Shown piece after piece: positions 51,797 to 62,238 of a stretch of DNA of 64,000 nucleotides. How positions within the stretch are numbered: position 1 is the first letter of the stretch; each line of letters begins with the position of its first letter. The DNA lies in the NCBI GenBank assembly GCA_022749755.1, contig CM040453.1:10611368-10675367 (forward strand), written 5' to 3'. The notes under the pieces are model-generated. The model was given only the letters and a program-made list of their open reading frames with translations. It ran no database searches and was not told where the DNA came from. The DNA comes from Azadirachta indica (lineage: Eukaryota > Streptophyta > Magnoliopsida > Sapindales > Meliaceae). A program made the position numbers and the translations under genes.

Positions 51797-52315
51797 ATGA
51801 TGAAAACAACAGTATCTATTTTGGAGGTCAATCTCATTTCGGCTCAACAGTTGGTTTCCGATGCGACGAAATCGTCCAGAATACAAACCTACGTGGTGGC
51901 GTATATCGATTACGACAAGAAGTCCAAGGTTTCTTCAAGGATTGATGAAGTTGGGAATCAGAATCCAACCTGGAACGACAAGTTCATTTTTTCCGTCGAC
52001 TCGGAGTTGTTGACGCCTACTTCTTGTATCGTGTTTGAGATTTACAAGGTGGGAAACAGGATTCTGTTCCAGAAAGACAAACGAATCGGCGTTGTTCGTG
52101 TTTTGGTTGAAGACTTGATGAAGAAGGGGTGCAGTAGTCACAAGTTCATGGGTTGTCACGTACGGAAGCCGCGGTCTGGTATTCCTCAGGGCATACTCAA
52201 CATTGGAGTAGTGGTGATTTCTGATGGCATCTTGAAGCAGGTTATGACAAAGTTGCTTGGTTCGAATTCTGCAATTGATTATCGAAGTTTTGTAGGCAAA
52301 AGTGGTGGCCTTTGA
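51797..52315 (+). CDS. Small C2-domain protein (intact copy 2)
   Basis: Uninterrupted 172-aa, single-exon frame, start MMKTTVSILEVNLISAQQL. It has the pattern of plant stand-alone C2 proteins of the SRC2/BAP type: beta-strand 1 (VSILEVNLISAQQLV), AYIDYDKKSKVSSRI, then NPTWNDKFIFSVD, the conserved 'NP.WN..F.F.V' C2 signature, and CIVFEIYKV. The C-terminal third (CHVRKPRSGIPQGILNIGVVVISDGIL) is typical of this plant group. Acidic Ca2+ loops are incomplete, so calcium binding is uncertain. No signal peptide or membrane segment. Relatives such as BAP1/BAP2 act at membranes in defence and cell-death control; this is a family-level inference only. It is the only undamaged complete member of the local array. 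Confidence 0.88.
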   Translation: MMKTTVSILEVNLISAQQLVSDATKSSRIQTYVVAYIDYDKKSKVSSRIDEVGNQNPTWNDKFIFSVDSELLTPTSCIVFEIYKVGNRILFQKDKRIGVVRVLVEDLMKKGCSSHKFMGCHVRKPRSGIPQGILNIGVVVISDGILKQVMTKLLGSNSAIDYRSFVGKSGGL

Positions 52316-53340
52316 TATTTCAATTATTTGATCATCATGTACTCGTCCATTTGTTGGATTTGTATTATTCTACGTACAGTTTTGTCGCAATAATAATTCA
52401 TTGATATTTTGTTCATCGATTCTTTATCGATTTCTTTCTAGTTTCTGGAGGCATCCGTCCGTATATACATGATTCGATATACACGTCACCGTATGAGATT
52501 AACCGCTATATAACAAAAGAAGCGAATGAGTTTCTTGATCGTTTTGTTGAGTCGTTGTTTGTTTCGCTTTTTGGTTATTGCTTTTTTTCTTTATTTTTGT
52601 TTGTTGCATAAACTGTATATACAAGTATATGCATTCATGTGTGATCATGAATAAATCCGTGTATATGTATGCTCTCAAATTTAAAGTTATTCTCATTAAT
52701 AGTTTCAGAGGTTGCTAATTACGAGGAATGTCACTCTAATACTTAATTATTCATCTTAGTAATAGCTCAGTTTTAAACAGCTAGATGAACTTTCACTTTA
52801 TTCACACGCTAGATGAACCTTCATTTTATTCACACTTTACGAAAAACAGTAGTCTTTCATTTTATTCACACTTTTACGAAAAACAGTAGTCTGGACAATA
52901 GAAGCGAAGTTACAGTAGGGTCCAGACGGGCATTGGCTGTAAAAAACATTTTAATTCTTATTTATGTTTTAGCCTCCACGGATTTCAAATTTCTATCAAT
53001 TCACCCCTTGATTTAGTTATTACTCCTAAAAATTCGGCCATTAACTTTAACGTTTAATTATTTTAGCCCCCAGTTCTCTATTTTTGGTTTCATCTCTAGC
53101 TGATATGATCGCTAGTTAGGCCTCTCTCATTCTTTTTGTTCGTGGGATACTTCGCTGCATGTGCCAAGCGATTCTTAGTTCTAGATATGCTAATTAACCT
53201 TATAGCATAGGTAGACAAAACCAGCCGTTAGATACGGAAATGTTGACTTTAATTATAGCATATACTTATAGCATATGGACTTGATGAGACAAAGCTTACA
53301 ATTGTTACAGAAGCCTTAAGAATTTGTAAGTCTTAGAACT
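52316..53340. other. 3' flank of the intact C2 gene with local duplication
   Basis: Shares blocks with the other C2 3' flanks. A short direct duplication (TTCATTTTATTCACACTTT.ACGAAAAACAGTAGTCT split over two copies) lies at 52810-52895. No gene. Confidence 0.6.
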
Positions 53341-53344
53341 GGCA

Positions 53345-54232
53345 TTAAGCCATGACAGAAGAGATGGAATCCTTACGGAATAACCAAACTTAGAAATTGG
53401 TGCGTAAACCAATTGATAGAAAGATTTTGGCATTTTAAGTGGACCTTTAAAGTGAAAGAATATGATTCAAAGCCAGGTTGGTTGCAAAGGTTTTACGCAG
53501 AACGAAGGCATTGATTTTAGTGAATTCTTCCTAACAGTTGTTAGACATGTCTCCATAAAGGAACTCTTGCTTTTTTGGTTGTTTTCAATTTAGAACTTGA
53601 ACAAATAGATGCGATGATAGTATTTTGCATGGTAAATTGGATGAGGAAATTTACATGTCTCAGGCTGAAGGGTTTCTTGAGAAAGGCAAAGAAGATCAAG
53701 TCTACTTGTTAGAAAGGTTTTTGTATAGACTTAAATAGTCACCAAGACAATATGGAACATGAGATTTGATGAGTTCATGATCGGCCAAAGTTATTTAAGG
53801 AGTTTGTTTGAGAGTTCTGTTGATTTCTATAGATGATATGCTAATTGATAGCAGAAGCAAGGAGAAGAGGTTTAAGAATTAAAGGATCAGTCCTGTTTTG
53901 AGTTTGAGATGAAAGACTTTGGCTGTTCTAAGGATCAATTCTATTTAATTTGAAGAACGGAAAAAGGAAAGGAAAGTAGAGAATACTAAAATTATTCACA
54001 AATATTATACGTAGTGCGTGTGTTTGTATTAAAAGAGCTAGCTTTCCGATATAGATAGACTGGATTGGATCTAAAATTAATTGACACAGATGATTTACCA
54101 ATGATTTATAGATCTTTCTTCGTTGTAATCTCGAGATTTGGAGGAGTAAAAAGTGAAAAATATATATTGTAGTTAGGTCTAGCATTGAAGCAAAATATTA
54201 TGGCTTGTACGAGTGCTTGAGACAAGCGAGCC
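53345..54232 (+). mobile_element. Degenerate Ty1/copia pol fragment (reverse transcriptase to RNase H)
   Basis: Through many stops and shifts the plus strand still reads MTEEMESLRNNQT, ILAFKWTFKVKEYDSKPGW, ILHGKLDEEIYMSQAEGFL, EKGKEDQVYLLERFLYRL, SPRQYG, LSFEFEMKDFG and SIEAKYYGLYECLRQAS. These follow the copia order of reverse transcriptase then RNase H. No LTRs were identified. Old, inactive. Confidence 0.85.
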
Positions 54233-54868
54233 AAAGGAAACTTCTAATGAAACTACAAGATGTAATTTCGTCGCTTTTACTTACCACTACTTTGCAATTA
54301 CATTTCACATTTGATAATTTTTATTCAAATAAACAAAAAACTACATATTGAACGTCTACTTCAATTAATTAATTCAAACATATACCGGCCTCATTAAATA
54401 AGAATTAAATTATAACCATCACATCTATATAAAGTTAAAATTACATTCAATTAGTATATACGACAAGCTTGGCCAGCAAGTATAATCAAATTAATTATGT
54501 GTTTGGAAACTGAAACATAATAGTATGACAGCTGTGACAATCCTCACAATAGCAGTCCAATTAATCAAACTACAACTTCTATCAGAAAAAATCTTATATA
54601 TATATATATATATATAAGCAGCTAGAAGACAAATGAGGTCCCGGTGATTCTTGCACGCGATCCCGCCATCGCCATACACGTTCTTCCGCGAAGCAACAAT
54701 TACTTCCACTGGCTATCGGTTTAATTCCAGAATCATTTGTAAGCCGTAACACGCATGCTTTCTTCTTAAAGAATATTTTTAATTTCTCACTTTCAAGTCC
54801 TTTCTGCTATAAATACTCATGATATATGCTTCAGCTAGATCAATATTCTAACTTCAAACAAAATATAC
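54233..54868 (+). promoter_or_regulatory. Upstream region of DUF761 gene 1, with TATA box at 54808-54815
   Basis: TATAAATA at 54808-54815 precedes the start codon by about 60 bp; the paralogue has the same box at matching distance. A (TA)n microsatellite is at 54597-54616. Confidence 0.6.
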
Positions 54869-54883
54869 ATGCCAAATGGGTAA
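54869..54883 (+). promoter_or_regulatory. Four-codon upstream ORF overlapping the start of DUF761 gene 1
   Basis: ATG CCA AAT GGG TAA: the first ATG after the TATA box is out of frame with, and overlaps, the main ATG at 54876. Such a minimal overlapping uORF could lower initiation at the main start. It is absent from the paralogue. Confidence 0.6.
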
Positions 54884-55271
54884 ACATTATAATAAAAACT
54901 TGTCAATCTTTCAAGCCCACCTGAAAATGGCAGTGAAGAAGCTAAACTTTCTCTTCCTTAGTCTTTTAAACCTGAGCAAATGGCGGTTCACTCCTGTCCA
55001 CCGAGCCGCTGATTTTTCTCAGAGACGTTCATGGAGTTTTAGCCATCGATCATGGTTGCAATCCTACTGCATTTCTGATCAAGAATCTAATGAGAGTAAT
55101 TCTATTCGAACACTTCAAAGAACAAGAAGCTGTGTTACAGCTTGTGGTGAAGATGATATCAATCAGCAGGCAGAGATTTTTATTGCTAATTTTCGTCGCA
55201 GGCTTTTGTACGAAAGGCAGGTTTCTTTGGAGCTACGTTACCGTCGAGAAAATATATGTTTCGGGAACTAG
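54876..55271 (+). CDS. DUF761-type (cotton-fibre-expressed) small protein, gene 1
   Basis: Single exon, 131 aa. The C-terminal part DINQQAEIFIANFRRRLLYE fits the plant DUF761 signature ('D..AE.FI..FR..L..QR'). The middle is Ser/Arg-rich. It is about half identical to its neighbour at 56265, with the same segments in order: AVKKLNFL, LSKWRF, RRSWSF/SRSWSV, SNSIRTLQRT, FIANFRRRLLYE, VSLELRYRR. Function is unknown; the family includes small, often stress- or fibre-expressed proteins. No signal peptide. Confidence 0.8.
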   Translation: MGKHYNKNLSIFQAHLKMAVKKLNFLFLSLLNLSKWRFTPVHRAADFSQRRSWSFSHRSWLQSYCISDQESNESNSIRTLQRTRSCVTACGEDDINQQAEIFIANFRRRLLYERQVSLELRYRRENICFGN

Positions 55272-56204
55272 TACTAGTGCTAATAATAAAGTTGTCGAGA
55301 ATGTCAAATAATACGATTGTACGTGTCGTGGTAATAATTTGTTCTTCATATTTATTATTATGATTATTTTTAGTTTGTCCCATCTCTATATATGTGTTCG
55401 AAGCAGTGACTTGGATTGTAGGTTTGGTTATAAAATTCAAGTGTTAGTTAATTAATTCATTATATATGATGTATGTTATGAGAATTTTACATTATTTTGG
55501 GTGAAAGAAACACATGAAAGTTTGAATCCGAATTAGGGCTCACAGATATTAAATTTAGAGAGTAATTTGACAAAAAGTAAAGCATAAACTTGTGCTTATA
55601 CTCTACTTATAGTTTGGTGATTACTCCGATGCCAATTGAAGATTTCATGCCTCACCACCTGTAAGAAACTGTTTCGATTTATAGAGCATATGCCTTTCAT
55701 TACCTTCAAAATAATGTTTTATATAATCTTAATAAAGTGGGATTTGGCTTAATTAATTCCTTCGTCACCATCTCCTTCTAATTCTTGTTCTTCATTTCCC
55801 TTCAACTCCTCAAATCACTTTAGTAGTTTTTGTTAGAGAAAACTAATGAAGAAAGCAATTTTCTAAATTTTGTTAAACGAGAGTTATAGTCTTCTTTTTA
55901 TATTGTGAGATGTCCCATCTAAAGTTAAAAAATTATTTTCTCTTATTTGATTTAAGAATTTGATGCTTCTACCAAATTTTAATTGAAACACTCAAATAAA
56001 GTCAACCAAACTACATTAAGGGCTTTTATGATACATTATCAAAAAAATGAATTAAAGTGAGATATGGCAAACATATAGGGGCTAAGTATTATTATCCACA
56101 CGCTTTCCCGAAACAGCAACGAAACTAATGATTCGCAACACGCTTTCTTGTTAACCCGAGTATCTTGTCTGAGAATTTTCTGACTTTCAAAGCCTCGCTT
56201 CTGC
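55272..56204. other. Spacer between the two DUF761 genes
   Basis: 3' side of gene 1, then AT-rich DNA and the promoter of gene 2. No other gene. Confidence 0.5.
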
Positions 56205-56212
56205 TATAAATA
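56205..56212 (+). promoter_or_regulatory. TATA box of DUF761 gene 2
   Basis: TATAAATA inside CTGCTATAAATACTCAT, the same context as the paralogue's box, about 53 bp ahead of the ATG. Confidence 0.65.
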
Positions 56213-56264
56213 CTCATACTTCAGCTCAGTTTTCTGCATCAATCTCACTTCAAACGAAAACCAA

Positions 56265-56666
56265 ATGGGTGGACATCATCAAAACTGGTCGTTCGTCTTT
56301 CGTGACCGCCTGAACACCGCAGTGAAGAAGCTAAACTTTCTCTTAAGTCTTTTAAAGCTGAGCAAATGGCGGTTTGCTTCAGTCTGCGGCGCTGCTGGTT
56401 TTTCTCATAGTCGTTCATGGAGCGTCAACGATCGTTTAGGGTTGCAGTATTGCATTGCTGATGATCAAGAATCTGATGAGAGTAATTCTGTTAGAACGCT
56501 TCAAAGAACAAATAGTTGTGCAAATTCGGCTTCTGATGAAGACGATATCAATCGTCGTGCAGACATTTTTATAGCTAATTTTCGTCGCAGACTTTTATAC
56601 GAAAAACAGGTTTCTTTGGAGTTACGTTACCGTCGAGGAAATAGTATTGACAAACAAGAGTTCTAA
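56265..56666 (+). CDS. DUF761-type small protein, gene 2 (tandem paralogue)
   Basis: Single exon, 133 aa, start MGGHHQNWSFVFRDRLNTAVKK. It has the same layout as gene 1 and the C-terminal DUF761-like DINRRADIFIANFRRRLLYE. It differs in the N-terminal 15 residues and the last five (DKQEF). Promoters share the TATA context and upstream CGCAACACGC, so the unit was duplicated with its promoter and both copies stay open, suggesting both are kept functional. Function unknown. Confidence 0.8.
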   Translation: MGGHHQNWSFVFRDRLNTAVKKLNFLLSLLKLSKWRFASVCGAAGFSHSRSWSVNDRLGLQYCIADDQESDESNSVRTLQRTNSCANSASDEDDINRRADIFIANFRRRLLYEKQVSLELRYRRGNSIDKQEF

Positions 56667-57806
56667 AGTTGTCGAGAATGTAAAATAATACGATTGTGTT
56701 GTGTAATTTGTTGTTTACTTTTTTTTTTAAAATTTTGATTTATTTTTATTGGGCGATTTCCCCAATGGAATGCATAATCTGCAACAATTTTCGGAATATT
56801 TAACATAATCTTACACCATGGAAAGGAAAATACAATTAACAAGACAGTTTTAAGCTTATACAACAATGTTTTCAACGAACTTTAGGATTGGAAATCAATT
56901 AATTAAAGCTACAACAAGATCATGAATTCTAATTTTGATTACTTGTTTACATTTATAAAATTAAAATTATGAATTTGTGCAAAATATTGACGAATTTGAT
57001 ATAAAATAAAAAAAATTAAATGATCCAATACTTAAAATGTAAAAATTATTGTAGTGATAAATTCAATCCAGATGGACTTGAACCTATCGGAATCACTACG
57101 GTTTAGTTCGACTTGGTACATTAGTTTAATTTATTTGGGTAATTTAGAGTTATGGAAATAAATCTCATATTTATGAAATATTGAATAATTGTCTTTTTTG
57201 GGTCTTTAAATTCTCTATAAAGAAAAAGACCTGTAAAACTCTTTCAAAAAGTCATCAAAAATTTAATTTTTATCTCATTTTAAAAATTTCTTCAAGAAGT
57301 TGGATAAGTAATTTAATAGACCAGGTAGATGACTTTATAAATTAAGGTTGTGTAGTGGATTTGATTTGGCGGATTCGATCAAATTTGTATTTAACCCCAT
57401 TATTTAGTGGGTAGAAACTTCTTCAATCCAATCTCATTTTCTATATGATAAAATTTGATCTGTCAAATTTAATCCCAATAAACCAAAAATACATAAGTTT
57501 AATATTGATTACATTTAATTAACTTTAACTTAAACAATCAAAAGAACCATAAGATTTTTTTAAATTCAAACATATATATATATACTAGTTCAAAATAAAA
57601 TAATAACAAGAGTGATTACATAAATAATTATAATTGTGCTTTTTAAATAAAACATGAAAAATTAAAAGAAGATAAAATTAATCACATAAGTACATGTCTA
57701 CAAGAATATAAAATTAAAATTTATAAATTTTCACGAAATAAAGTTATCAAATTTCCTTATTATAACAGATTACATGACTAGAAAAAGTTAAAACCTTTCT
57801 CAAAAC
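56667..57806. other. Segment duplicated from the 45.5-45.9 kb region
   Basis: From about 56890 the order of blocks matches 45500-45870, but with an extra roughly 500 bp between about 57070 and 57575. No gene in it. Confidence 0.55.
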
Positions 57807-57815
57807 AATGAAAAA

Positions 57816-58838
57816 GAAGTATTTACAGATACCTTCCCTAAAGTTTGCAAAAATTATACTTATATAAAATATTTATAAAAATTTATACGAACTTCTCTTA
57901 CTTCACTAATTTCGTCTATTTTATCGCGAATTGAACGTTCAAAAAAGATAATACTATAAAATTATGCTAATTTAATCTCCCAAATTTATATTTTAAGTTT
58001 ATCCATATACATATTTATATTTTTTCAATTAAGATTACAAATAAAAACATTTCAATTTAAAAAATCAAAACCTAAATAACAAGAAAAAAAGCCTAATGCA
58101 TAAACATAAAATAGGAGCCACAAAGAAGGAGCAACCATTCTGAACTGAGTAGCCACATTACTGCAACAACAAGAGAACCAACAGCAGTTGGAACAACAAG
58201 AGAACCAACAACAACCACAATAAAAACAAAAGTAAGAACAAAAATTTTCGATTCGCAATCTAAATCTTCAGTTGGGTCTCCATATTGAATCCAAAAACTA
58301 ATAGCCTCCCAATCAGATCCTCTCCCACCCAAAGAAATCTTCGACTATGCTTATTGCAAACCTAATTCTCGCTAATCTGGGTCACAATAGATACTTATCT
58401 CTCATTTACGATATTATCATCCACCTTAAATCCAATCATTACCTTGCTCACTTACATGTGTTGACTTACAACTTTTATATAAAAGGCCAAAAAGGAAAAA
58501 ATAAATGAATGAGGTTTCTACATTTCAAGCAAACACAATAGAGGCATAGGCACAACACAATACAGAACTAAACAAAGGAGGGAAGCAAACTTTAGATTGT
58601 TTTAAGTGCGTATGGTAGAAATTAGGGTTATTAATTTGAGTTTTTTTTTAATAGTAATGTAAGCATTTAAAAACATAAAATTTATTTATATAGTGAGGGT
58701 TAATTTTAATCTTTTAGCATTTTTTTAAAGGTCAACACATATCATTACTGTATCAGGGAGGTATCTGTAAATTTTCACAAAGGTTCTATTTAAGTGTGAG
58801 TTTTACTAACCTTAGGGGAGGTATGTAAAAATACCACC
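57816..58838. mobile_element. About 1-kb Mutator-like non-autonomous element
   Basis: Left end GAAGTATTTACAGATACCTT and right end, read inverted, GGTGGTATTTTTACATACCT, both continuing CCCTAA.GTT, form imperfect terminal inverted repeats of about 30 bp. They are flanked by AATGAAAAA and AACGAAAAA (9 bp, one mismatch), the target-duplication length of Mutator-like elements. The related sequence at 45.9 kb has no such insert at this point. No transposase; a 79-codon minus-strand frame (58332-58093) with hydrophobic repeats is not recognised. Confidence 0.7.
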
Positions 58839-59359
58839 AACGAAAAAATATCTAGATAAGCCTTTCCCAAAACTGACCTTCATCACAAGTAGGCGTTACT
58901 TATCTTGCACGTAATAGTCTTTGCCCATAATTCCAACACTCTAGATTCGAAGCATTCCTCACTTCACTTGTCTTTCATCTATATAAATATATATATATAT
59001 TATATATATAACAATCTAGCCTCACTTCAATTATTACTTATCAGATTACGTAGTAGTCAGTAGATGCCTTTGTCCAAAATTCTATCTAGGTAGATTTGAC
59101 GCAACTCATCACCTACCACGTAGTAGTCTTTTTCCAAAATTCTAACGATGTAGATTTGACGCAACCCTCACTTCACTCATCTTTCGTTTTCTACATATAT
59201 AACAATCTAACCTCACTGCCAATTATTATTTTGTTGTTCTTCATCAATTCCCTCCCTAGCTACCAGTTCATCTCTCTCCCTTTGATTTCAACCCTATTGT
59301 TCGTATACACCTACACAACACAACACAAGCTTTCTCCTTCCTTTCATCATTATCAAACA
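58839..59359 (+). promoter_or_regulatory. Duplicated upstream region of C2 copy 3
   Basis: Nearly the same as 63540-63887 ahead of the window-edge copy. The block GTAGTAGTCTTT..CCAAAATTCTA then GTAGATTTGACGCAAC occurs twice here. Followed by CCCTCCCTAGCTACC and AACACAAGCTTTCTCCTTCC right before the ATG. Promoter role inferred. Confidence 0.6.
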
Positions 59360-59877
59360 ATGATGAAAACAACAGTTTCTATTTTGGAGGTCAATCTCAT
59401 TTCGGCTCAACAGCTGGTTTCTGATGCGACGAAATCCTCCAGAATACAAACCTACGTGGTGGCGTATATCGATTACGACAAGAAGTCCAAGGTTTCTTCA
59501 AGGATTGAGAAGTTGGGAATCAGAATCCAACCTGGAACGACAAGTTCATTTTTTCCGTCGACTCGGAGTTGTTGACGCCTACTTCTTGCATCTTGTTCGA
59601 GATTTACAAAGTGGGAAATAGGATGGTCTTTCAGAAAGACAAGAATATCGGTGTTGTTCGTGTTTTGGTTGAAGATTTGATGAAGAAGGGGTGCAGTAGT
59701 CACAAGTTCATGGGTTGTCACGTACGGAAGCCGCGGTCTGGTACTCCTCAGGGCATATTCAACATTGGAGCAGTGGTGATTTCTGATGGCATCTTGAAGC
59801 AGGTTATGACAAAGTTGCTTGGTACGAATTCTGCGATTGATTATAGAAGTTTTGTAGGCAAAAGTGGTGGCCTTTGA
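59360..59877 (+). pseudogene. C2-domain gene copy 3, single-base frameshift
   Basis: Very close to the intact copy at 51797 along the whole gene, but has GGATTGAGAAG where copy 2 has GGATTGATGAAG: one base is missing near 59507. The first frame therefore ends at 59575 (about 70 residues), while the C-terminal 100 residues remain open to the normal stop at 59875-59877. No other lesion is visible. It is either a very young pseudogene or a base-calling error. Confidence 0.88.
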
Positions 59878-61998
59878 CATTTGTTGGATAATCATGTAAT
59901 CGTCCATTTGTTGGATTTTCTATTATTCTACGAACAGTTTTGTTGCAATAATAGTTCATTGACATTTTGTTCATGTTTCTTTTTTGATTATTTTAGTACT
60001 TTTGTGGACGCACACAAGTATATACATAATTCCATGTACAGGCATCCTGTGTTGTAGATGAATACATGTGAACTACTGGTAAACGTGAAATATTTTTGTG
60101 AAAAAATTTTAAATTTAATTATCTTCTTTCTTTCTTTTTCTAAATCCAGTCTGATTATAAAGCCCTATTTTAGCTCTATCTTGTTTTGAAATCTCGATTG
60201 ATACACGATTTGGATGACATGAACTCCATAATTCTTTCTTAAAGTATATTCAAGATATATCCAAATTCCTGCCCTATATATATACATACAAAAGCCTTTC
60301 TCTTTACCTGTTCTTTACTAAATCTTTCCTATACACATTCATGGTGCCTTATGTCAATCAAAAAACAAAATGAATATTAGCCACCTAGTTCCAGGGTGAT
60401 AAATGAAACAGAATACAAAATTGTGAGACAGATGGTATGGTAAATAATGTTTTAGTCAAACGAAAAGGACCTGGTGGAAACGACGAAGACGAATACGGTG
60501 CCGTATTCGCAAAGCGACCAAATTATTTTATCAGTGATTTTAGGTACTTTTGTATGTTAGGAATGAAAGTTGCAGTTCATGCTACCTAAGTAATTGCTTG
60601 TAGTAATTACATGTAGATGAGATTGACTTTATCATTATGGAAACAAATTAGGGCTTAAACCTATAATAATTCTAACTGTGTGTTTCTTTAATTTCATTGA
60701 CTTCCAGCATATTACATTGTTATTAATGGACTGTCATATACATAGATAAAAGATTGATGTCTAATTAGTTATGTATACATATATATATTTTATATTATCT
60801 ATAAACTATTAGATTTAAGTACTTTTATCGGTTAAAGTTGAATTTAACATATGCATTAATTATGATATATTAATTATATATGTTAGATTTAATTTCAATG
60901 TTAAATATGTTTAAATGTAATGATTTATAAATATATACCACAAAATATATATATAAAATTAAAGCAGCTACTAGTCCATCCCACGTATAAATAGATATAT
61001 AGGCGTTATATTTTTCTGATACGGCTGCAGCATTCTTCTATAGGTTTTGTTGAGAATCAAATTGTTTCTGCTTCACTTTCAGCTTTGTCATGCATTCAAT
61101 GACCATTGTTCGAGTCAAAGCAAGTTGTAGCTCATTTTTTGACACTTTTTAGAGAGCGCTTCTCCAGAAATTTTATATCAAATCCAGTTGTTGCCTTTTC
61201 AACTCAAGCTTCTCTGGGTCTTCATTGTTTGTCTTCATTCTTGTTGCATTCTTCAATGTTTAATCTTTAATTTCCAGTTTTTAATTTTTAGAACAAGAAT
61301 TGGACTGGATCGGTTGGTTTCATTGGGTTAAGTTTGATTTTTTGTAACCTTTATTAAATATTCTCGGAACAACGTCTTTTTAATATTAAAATATATACAA
61401 AACGACGTCATTTTAATGAGAAAATGTAGAAAATTTTTTTAATTCAGTTTGAATTTTTCAGACCAATATTAGAATTAGATTAAAAAATTTTGGATTTTTA
61501 AAAATAAAAACCGATATCGCACTGAGTATCGTTTAAAACTAGATTAAACTAATTGTTTCTAGTCCGGTTTGATCTAGTTTGATTTCTACGTTTCAAATTT
61601 TTTTACCTAGCTCCATAAAAAATTTACACATAAATTAGCCATACATGTCATGTGCTTGCCCACTGTTAATTAAGTTAATTACTCAAAATAATTAAGTATA
61701 TGATTAAATCAAAAAACTAAGGGTGGGCATAGTTTAGTTTAATCTGGATTTTATTGAAATTATACCAGATTCAAAAATTTCAAATTTTTAATTTTTAAAA
61801 CTAAAATTAGAGTAAATAAAAATTGGAATCGATCGAATACATTTGAAACTAGATCGAACCGGTCGATTTAGATTTGGTTTAGTTTAATTTTTCGGGTTTT
61901 AATTTTTTTAATTCTTTTTGATGTCAAAATATATGCAAAGCAATTTCGTTTTGATAAAAAAATATAAAAAATATTTCTGGTCTAGCAATTAATAAACT
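59878..61998. other. 3' flank of C2 copy 3 and AT-rich intergenic DNA
   Basis: To about 60250 it shares blocks with other C2 3' flanks (ATTCATTGA, ATAATTCCATGTACA, GATTTGGATGACATGAACT). At 61290-61980 two related segments (ACGACGTCATTTTAATGA.AAAAT / TTTCGTTTTGATAAAAAAAT; CTAGTCCGGTTTGATC / GAACCGGTCGATTTAG) suggest a decayed repeat. No gene seen. Confidence 0.5.
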
Positions 61999-62238
61999 AC
62001 AAGAATATTGGTGTTGTTCGTGTTTTGGTCAATGATTTGATGATGAATGGCTGCAGTAGTCACAGGTTCATGGGCTGTCACGCACGGAAGTCCCGGTTTG
62101 GTATTCCTCAGGGCATACTCAAACATTGGAGTAGTGGTGATTTCTGATGGCTTCTTGAAGCAGGTTATGACAAAGTTGCTTGGTTAGAATTCCGTAATTG
62201 ATTATAGAAGCCTTCTAGGCGAAAGTGGTGGCCTTTGA
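61999..62238 (+). pseudogene. C2-domain gene copy 4, 3' fragment
   Basis: Corresponds to about the last 80 codons of the C2 gene (from the KNIGVVRVLV region). The 5' part is missing and unrelated AT-rich DNA abuts it. It carries an extra A near 62123 (CTCAAACATTGG) and TAG where the intact copy has TCG (GGTTAGAATTCC). Its 3' flank still matches the other copies. Confidence 0.92.

Noticed and set aside
58093..58332. 79-codon hydrophobic frame inside the second Mutator-like element
   Set aside because: Hydrophobic run comes from CAA/AAC-rich repeats on the other strand; no transposase motif.
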